Source: Chloroflexota bacterium (lineage in GTDB: Bacteria; Chloroflexota; Anaerolineae; B4-G1; DUEL01). Taken from it: a stretch of DNA of 10,915 nucleotides. Location of the stretch: the NCBI GenBank assembly GCA_017743275.1, contig JAGHZG010000023.1, positions 1 to 10,915 of the forward strand, written 5' to 3'. Positions within the stretch are counted from its first letter, which is position 1. Each line of letters starts with the position of its first letter. This document shows positions 6,327 to 10,915 of this stretch, piece by piece. The notes below the pieces were generated by a model. The model saw only the letters and a list, made by a program, of their open reading frames with translations, was not told the DNA's origin and did no database searches. The position numbers were made by a program, and so were the translations under genes.

Positions 6327-7559
6327 ATGGGTAAAAGAGCATTGGTCATTGGGATTATAGGCCTCCTGCTCCTGTTAGCCGGCCTTCCGGGTTTGGTGAA
6401 CCGCCTCACCCACGGCCACCTCTATGCAGGCTATAGCACACCGGTGCCTTGGGCCTTGTGGGTAGTACTTTATGTGTATTTCAGTGGTATCTCCGCCGGC
6501 GCTTTCCTCATTTCCTCTATGGTCTACGTCTTCGGGATGAGGCAGTTTGAGCGCATCGGACGGCTGGCTCTCTTCACCGCGCTGGTCTGTCTACTGACCG
6601 CGCTGCTTTTCATCGGGCTTGACCTTGGACATTCGCAACGCTTCTTCCTCCTCTTCACTCGCCCCAGTTTCACCTCGCCTATGGTTTGGATCGTCTGGCT
6701 CTACACCGTTTACTTCTTCCTGCTCCTGGCCGAAATCTGGTTCGTGATGCGTCCCAGTTTCGTCCGCGGCGGGGAGGGGAAGGGGTTCAAGGCCGGTCTC
6801 TACCGGTTCCTGACTTTCGGCGTGCGGGACCTCAGCCCCAGGGCCATGGAGCGGGACCGCAAAATCGTCCGGATTCTGGGCACCATCGGCGTCCCGCTGG
6901 CCATTGCCTTCAGCGGGAGCGTGGGGACAGCCTTCGCCGTAACCGTCGCCCGGGCCTACTGGCACACGGGTCTCCTCCCCATCATGTTCCTGGTCTCTGC
7001 CCTGGCCTCCGGCGGCGCCCTGCTCACCACCATCGTGGCCTTTGTTTTGCCTAACGGCCTTGGGGAGCACCGGGAAGAGGTCATCGGCCTGGGGCGGTTG
7101 CTGGTCCTGCTCCTCTTCGTGTACTTCCTGATGGAGATTGCCGAGATTCTGGTCAGCCTCTATGAGACCGTCCCGGCCCACTTCATCCCCATCCACGACC
7201 AGCTCTTCGGCCCCAACTGGTGGATTTTCTGGATTCTGGGGATGGGGATGGCACTGGTGGGCCCGATGCTCATTCTGACCTTCCTGGGCCGCCGCAGCGC
7301 TCTCTGGACCGGCATCGCTGGCCTGCTGGCGACCATCGGCTTTATCGGTATCCGCTGGAACATCGTCCTGCCGGGGTTCGCCGTGGAGGAACTGCCGGGC
7401 ATTAGCAAATCCTTCTTTGAGCCCCACTGGACCTACGGCCTTTACATCCCCAGCGCGATGGAATGGGGGGTGACCCTCTTCAGTGTGGGGGTGGGCGTGC
7501 TGATCCTGGCTTTGGGCTTCGGGCTCCTCCCCCTGCGAGCGGAGGAAGCCCCCGCATAG
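6327..7559 (+). CDS. ttrC: NrfD-family integral membrane quinol-oxidising subunit (TtrC-like)
   Basis: This 410-residue membrane protein of the NrfD/PsrC superfamily would anchor the reductase and oxidise menaquinol. About ten hydrophobic segments are visible, roughly at residues 5-25, 40-66, 78-100, 115-140, 184-210, 216-243, 252-275, 290-315, 318-338 and 375-400. The segment PVPWALWVVLYVYFSGISAG near residue 40 and the following GLDLGHSQRFF are typical of the family's quinone-side helices. No haem-ligand pattern or cysteine cluster is apparent, as expected for NrfD proteins. The ribosome binding site AGGAGGG overlaps the stop of the preceding gene and sits just before the ATG at 6327. It lies between the iron-sulfur and catalytic subunit genes, the same B-C-A order as in Salmonella ttrBCA. 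The superfamily is certain; the TtrC label depends on context. Confidence 0.85.
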   Translation: MGKRALVIGIIGLLLLLAGLPGLVNRLTHGHLYAGYSTPVPWALWVVLYVYFSGISAGAFLISSMVYVFGMRQFERIGRLALFTALVCLLTALLFIGLDLGHSQRFFLLFTRPSFTSPMVWIVWLYTVYFFLLLAEIWFVMRPSFVRGGEGKGFKAGLYRFLTFGVRDLSPRAMERDRKIVRILGTIGVPLAIAFSGSVGTAFAVTVARAYWHTGLLPIMFLVSALASGGALLTTIVAFVLPNGLGEHREEVIGLGRLLVLLLFVYFLMEIAEILVSLYETVPAHFIPIHDQLFGPNWWIFWILGMGMALVGPMLILTFLGRRSALWTGIAGLLATIGFIGIRWNIVLPGFAVEELPGISKSFFEPHWTYGLYIPSAMEWGVTLFSVGVGVLILALGFGLLPLRAEEAPA

Positions 7560-7568
7560 AACCATACA

Positions 7569-7587
7569 GGCGAAGCGCTGCTTCGCC
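7569..7587 (+). other. Stem-loop between the membrane and catalytic subunit genes
   Basis: GGCGAAGC (7569-7576) and GCTTCGCC (7580-7587) form a perfect 8-bp stem with a 3-base loop. No T-run follows, so it is not a normal terminator. It lies in the 50-base gap before the catalytic subunit gene and 10 bases upstream of that gene's ribosome binding site (AAGGAGGG, 7598-7605). It could stabilise or cut the mRNA to adjust subunit amounts, or be a REP-like palindrome. Confidence 0.6.
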
Positions 7588-7609
7588 CTAACCTGAGAAG
7601 GAGGGAACG

Positions 7610-10600
7610 ATGGAACTGACCCGACGGGAATTTCTGACTCTTTCGGCCTTTGTCGGAGGAACGGCCCTGTTCCTCAAGGCAACGGACATCCTGGCCGCCC
7701 TGGATTCGGAGGGGGGCAATCTCTATCCGCTGGCCGAGCCGGACAAGATGATCTACACCGTCTGCCAGCAGTGCAACACCCAGTGCGGCATCAAGGTCAA
7801 ACTGCTGGACGGCGTGGCGGCCAAGATAGACGGCAATCCCTACTCCCCCTGGAACCTTTACCCCCATATTCCATATAAGACGCCTGTCTCCCAGGTGGCC
7901 CGCGTGGAGGGCTACATCTGCCCCAAAGGACAGACCGGCATCCAGACTGCCTACGATCCCTACCGCATCCGGACAGTTCTCAAGCGCAAGCCCGGCACCC
8001 GGCGGGGTGAGAACCAGTGGATAACCATTCCCTTTGAGCAGGCCATCCGGGAGATTGTGGAGGGTGGCGACCTCTTCGGCGAAGGGCCTGTCCCCGGCTT
8101 CAAGGACCTCTGGGCCATCCGGGACCCCAAAGTGATGAAGGAGATGGGGGACTTTATCAAGAAAATCTGGGCCGAGAAGGACCCGGAGAAAAAGAAAGGC
8201 CTGGTGGAAGAATTCAAGACCAAGTTCGCCGATTATCTGGATGCGATGATTGACCCCGACCATCCAGACCTGGGGCCCAAGAACAACCAGATTGTCCTGA
8301 TGTGGGGCCGGCTCAAGGGTGGCCGGAGCGACTTCCTCCACCGCTTCTTCGGCAGTGGTCTGGGGACGGTCAACCGCCACGGCCACACCACCGTCTGCCA
8401 GGGCTCCCTCTATTTTGGCTGCAAGGCGATGTCCGAGCAGTTTGTGGACGGTAAGTTCTCCGGCGGCGCCAAGTTCTACTGGCTGGCAGACCTGGGCAAC
8501 AGCGAGTTCGTCATCTTCGTGGGGGCCAACATCTTTGAGGGGAACTACGGCCCGCCGCTGCGGGCGCCCCAAATCACCGAAGGGCTCACCAATGGCCGGT
8601 TCAAATACGCGGTGATTGACCCCCGCTTCGGCAAGACCTCTTCCCGGGCCTGGAAGTGGCTCCCCATTAAGCCCGGTACCGAGGGGGCCGTGGCGATGGC
8701 GATGATCCGGTGGATCATAGAGAACGGCCGCTACGATGAGAAATACCTGCGCAATGCCAACCCGGCCGCAGCGAAAGCGGCCGGGGAACCCACCTGGACC
8801 AACGCCGTCTGGCTGGTGAAGATCGGCGAGGACGGCACTCCCGGCGCCTTCCTCCGGGCCTCGGAAATCGGCCTGACGCAGAAGCAGGAGGTGGAAAAGG
8901 AGGGCAAAAAGGTGGCCGTTTACGTCACTCCGGAGGGGAAGGAGTACGTCTATGACCTCCTGGTGACAATGGTGGATGGCAAACCGGTGGCCTTTGACCC
9001 CAACGACGCCGAAACAGTGGTGGTGGGCGACCTGTTCGTGGATGTCAATCTCCGGGCCTCCGACGGGAAGACCATCCCGGTCAAGAGCGGGATGCAGATT
9101 CTGAAGGAATCGGCGGAGAAGATGACCCTTGAGGAATACGCCGCCGAGGCCGGGATTCGGCCCGAGGACATCGTGGACCTGGCCCGGGAGTTCACCTCCC
9201 ACGGCAAGCGGGCCGCCGTGGACATCCACCGGGGCGTCTCCCAGCACACCAACGGCTTCTACAACTCGGTGGCCTGGCTCACTCTTCCCCTCCTTATCGG
9301 CAATTACGATTGGGCCGGAGGGATGATCAAGCCCACCACCTACGACTTTCGGGGCTCCAAGGCGAAGAAGCCCTTTGAATTGGCGGCGATGAACCCCGGC
9401 GCCCTCTCGCCCTTCGGCATCAGCATCATCCGCCACGAGGTCAAGTGGCAGGACACCACCCTCTACGACAAGAACTACCCGGCGAAACGGAACTGGTATC
9501 CCCTCTCCTCGGACATCTACCAGGAGATTATCCCATCCATCGGGGACGCCTACCCGTATCCGGTCAAAATTCTGTTCATATATATGGGCTCGCCCGTCTA
9601 CGCCCTCCCGGCGGGGAACACCAACATTGAAATCCTCAAGGACCCAAAGAAGATCCCGCTGATCGTGGCCTCGGACATCGTGGTGGGCGAGACCTCCATG
9701 TACGCCGACTACATCTTCCCCGACCACTCCTACCTGGAGCGGTGGGAGTTCGGCGGGTCGCACCCGTCGGTGGCCTGGAAGGTCCAGCCGGTGCGCCAGC
9801 CCGCCATCCCACCTCTCACGGAGACGGTGAGGGTCTACGGCCAGGAGATGCCCCTCTCCCTGGAGGCGACGCTTCTGGGTCTGGCCGAGGCGCTGGGCCT
9901 GCCCAACTTCGGCTCCAGCGGCCTGGGCGAGGGCGTTCCTTTGACCCACCCGGACCACCTCTACCTGCGGATGGTGGCCAACCTCGCCTTCGGGGAGAAG
10001 GAGGACGGCTCCGATGCCGTGCCCGACGCCGACGACGAAGAGGTGCGCATCTTCCTGGAAGCCCGCAAGTACCTGCCCAGGAGCGTGTTTGACCCGGAGC
10101 GTTGGAAGGCCATCGTGGGAGAGGACATGTGGCGCAAGGTGGTATACGTGCTCAACCGGGGCGGCCGCTTCCAGGACTTCGCCAAAGCCTACGAGGGCGC
10201 CCAGGTGAAGAACAAGTACGGCAAACTCATCAACCTCTACCAGGAGAAGACGGCTACCACCAAGAGCGCGATGACGGGCAAACCCCTCTTCGGCTGCGCG
10301 GCCTACGTCCCCGGCCCGACGGACGTCCTGGGCAACCGTCTGGAGGACGAGAAGGCCGGCTACGACCTCCGGCTCATCACCTACCGGGAGATTTTCCAGA
10401 CCAAGACCCGCACCATCTCCAACTACTGGCTACTGGGCTTCTATCCGGAGAACTTTTTCCTCCTCAACGCCCAGGACGCGGCCCGGCTCGGTCTCAGGGA
10501 CGGCGACCTGGTGAAGGTCGTCTCTCCGGACAACCCGGAGGGGGTCTGGGACCTGGGCAATGGGCAGAAGAAACCGATGGTGGGGAAGGTGAAGGTGATC

Positions 10601-10837
10601 CAGGGGTTGCGGCCGGGGGTGGTGGCCTTCAGCCTGGGCCACGGCCACTGGGCCTATGGCTCCACCGACATCGTGGTGGACGGGAAGGTCATAAAGGGCG
10701 ACCCGCGCCGGGCCACGGGGGTGCACGCCAACGCGGCCATGCGGGTGGACCCGTACCTGAAGAACACCTGTCTGGTGGACCCGGTGGGTGGCTCGGCCGT
10801 CTTCTACGACACCTGGGTACGCCTGGAACGGGCATAA
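7610..10837 (+). CDS. ttrA: Tat-exported molybdopterin oxidoreductase, catalytic subunit (tetrathionate-reductase-like TtrA)
   Basis: This 1075-residue catalytic subunit of the DMSO-reductase superfamily carries a bis-molybdopterin-guanine-dinucleotide cofactor and one [4Fe-4S] cluster. It begins with a Tat signal, TRREFLTLSAF, followed by a hydrophobic stretch to about residue 30, so it acts outside the cytoplasmic membrane. The cluster ligands are Cys52, Cys55, Cys59 and Cys104. Cys263 in HGHTTVCQGS is the likely molybdenum ligand. A charged, lysine-rich insert lies at about 150-225, and the C-terminal dinucleotide-binding domain at about 955-1075. The length is close to TtrA (about 1020 residues in Salmonella) and longer than most PsrA, PhsA or ArrA proteins. 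The ANPAAAKAAGEPTWTNA segment and the B-C-A gene order also favour TtrA. Translation starts four bases after AAGGAGGG (7598-7605), and a terminator follows directly. Family and cofactor are sure; tetrathionate as substrate is inferred, with another sulfur or arsenic oxyanion possible. Confidence 0.85.
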   Translation: MELTRREFLTLSAFVGGTALFLKATDILAALDSEGGNLYPLAEPDKMIYTVCQQCNTQCGIKVKLLDGVAAKIDGNPYSPWNLYPHIPYKTPVSQVARVEGYICPKGQTGIQTAYDPYRIRTVLKRKPGTRRGENQWITIPFEQAIREIVEGGDLFGEGPVPGFKDLWAIRDPKVMKEMGDFIKKIWAEKDPEKKKGLVEEFKTKFADYLDAMIDPDHPDLGPKNNQIVLMWGRLKGGRSDFLHRFFGSGLGTVNRHGHTTVCQGSLYFGCKAMSEQFVDGKFSGGAKFYWLADLGNSEFVIFVGANIFEGNYGPPLRAPQITEGLTNGRFKYAVIDPRFGKTSSRAWKWLPIKPGTEGAVAMAMIRWIIENGRYDEKYLRNANPAAAKAAGEPTWTNAVWLVKIGEDGTPGAFLRASEIGLTQKQEVEKEGKKVAVYVTPEGKEYVYDLLVTMVDGKPVAFDPNDAETVVVGDLFVDVNLRASDGKTIPVKSGMQILKESAEKMTLEEYAAEAGIRPEDIVDLAREFTSHGKRAAVDIHRGVSQHTNGFYNSVAWLTLPLLIGNYDWAGGMIKPTTYDFRGSKAKKPFELAAMNPGALSPFGISIIRHEVKWQDTTLYDKNYPAKRNWYPLSSDIYQEIIPSIGDAYPYPVKILFIYMGSPVYALPAGNTNIEILKDPKKIPLIVASDIVVGETSMYADYIFPDHSYLERWEFGGSHPSVAWKVQPVRQPAIPPLTETVRVYGQEMPLSLEATLLGLAEALGLPNFGSSGLGEGVPLTHPDHLYLRMVANLAFGEKEDGSDAVPDADDEEVRIFLEARKYLPRSVFDPERWKAIVGEDMWRKVVYVLNRGGRFQDFAKAYEGAQVKNKYGKLINLYQEKTATTKSAMTGKPLFGCAAYVPGPTDVLGNRLEDEKAGYDLRLITYREIFQTKTRTISNYWLLGFYPENFFLLNAQDAARLGLRDGDLVKVVSPDNPEGVWDLGNGQKKPMVGKVKVIQGLRPGVVAFSLGHGHWAYGSTDIVVDGKVIKGDPRRATGVHANAAMRVDPYLKNTCLVDPVGGSAVFYDTWVRLERA

Positions 10838-10844
10838 CAGGCAG

Positions 10845-10883
10845 AAAAACCGCCCGCAGGCCGGGCCTGCGGGCGGTTTTTTT
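10845..10883 (+). terminator. Rho-independent terminator of the reductase operon
   Basis: CCGCCCGCAGGCC (10850-10862) is complementary to GGCCTGCGGGCGG (10864-10876), giving a very GC-rich stem of about 12 pairs with a minimal loop, followed by seven T (10877-10883). Five A at 10845-10849 precede it, so it may also work from the opposite side. It starts eight bases after the stop of the catalytic subunit gene and marks the end of the operon. Nothing is recognised in the last 32 bases of the window. Confidence 0.95.
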
Positions 10884-10915
10884 ATCCGATACCGCCAGCG
10901 CCGCTCCTCCGCATC

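Noticed and set aside
7442..9958. Minus-strand open frame of 838 codons opposite the catalytic subunit gene
   Set aside because: It lies codon-in-register opposite a clearly conserved gene, has no recognisable domain, and arises because TTA, CTA and TCA codons are rare in GC-rich coding DNA.
5586..10837. Respiratory arsenate reductase or arsenite oxidase (Arr/Arx)
   Set aside because: The catalytic subunit is much longer than ArrA/ArxA and the B-C-A order fits ttr. It is kept as an alternative because of the AioX-like sensor, but is less likely.

Overview
The window looks like a respiratory gene cluster from a GC-rich bacterium, and all genes lie on the + strand. The host is probably a member of the Chloroflexota or a similar deep-branching phylum. 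This is inferred only from a Pro/Thr-rich lipoprotein-type linker, a short heptamer tandem repeat, a kinase with HAMP, GAF and HisKA_3 domains, and the codon style; no marker gene is present, so the taxonomy is weak. The best overall reading is a tetrathionate-reductase-like (Ttr) system of the DMSO-reductase (CISM) superfamily, together with its sensory genes and molybdenum-supply genes.

Left part (2-3437): three genes joined by ATGA stop/start overlaps. They are a PhnD-like periplasmic binding protein (cut by the left window edge), a membrane histidine kinase with an extracytoplasmic domain, HAMP, a cysteine-rich GAF and a HisKA_3/HATPase core, and a NarL/FixJ-type response regulator. Salmonella TtrS carries a PhnD-like sensor domain fused to the kinase, and AioX/AioS uses a separate PhnD-like protein, so this trio looks like the signal-sensing unit for the reductase.

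Middle (3438-3675): a 238-base intergenic region. In order it holds repeated TTTTCCCC boxes, a convincing sigma70-type promoter (TAGACA-17-TAGAAT), a leader able to form a branched RNA structure, and a tandem array of a 7-bp GCGATAN unit that runs into the next gene and supplies its start codons.

Right part (3676-10837): a probable single operon. It encodes a MOT1-family molybdate/sulfate transporter, MobA (Mo-cofactor guanylyltransferase), a four-cluster ferredoxin-like subunit (TtrB-like), an NrfD-family membrane subunit (TtrC-like) and a 1075-residue Tat-exported molybdopterin catalytic subunit (TtrA-like). A strong rho-independent terminator ends it at 10845-10883. The B-C-A order matches Salmonella ttrBCA. 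The proposed logic is: an external oxyanion binds the periplasmic protein, the kinase and regulator activate the 3516-3544 promoter, molybdate is imported, MobA makes the guanine dinucleotide form of the cofactor, and the quinol-linked reductase is assembled and exported. The substrate (tetrathionate, another sulfur compound, or an arsenic oxyanion) cannot be proven from sequence.

Across the whole window the palindrome TCGA occurs once (5740) and AGCT only twice (265 and 7201). About 35 of each are expected from base composition, and codon choice is visibly bent to avoid them.
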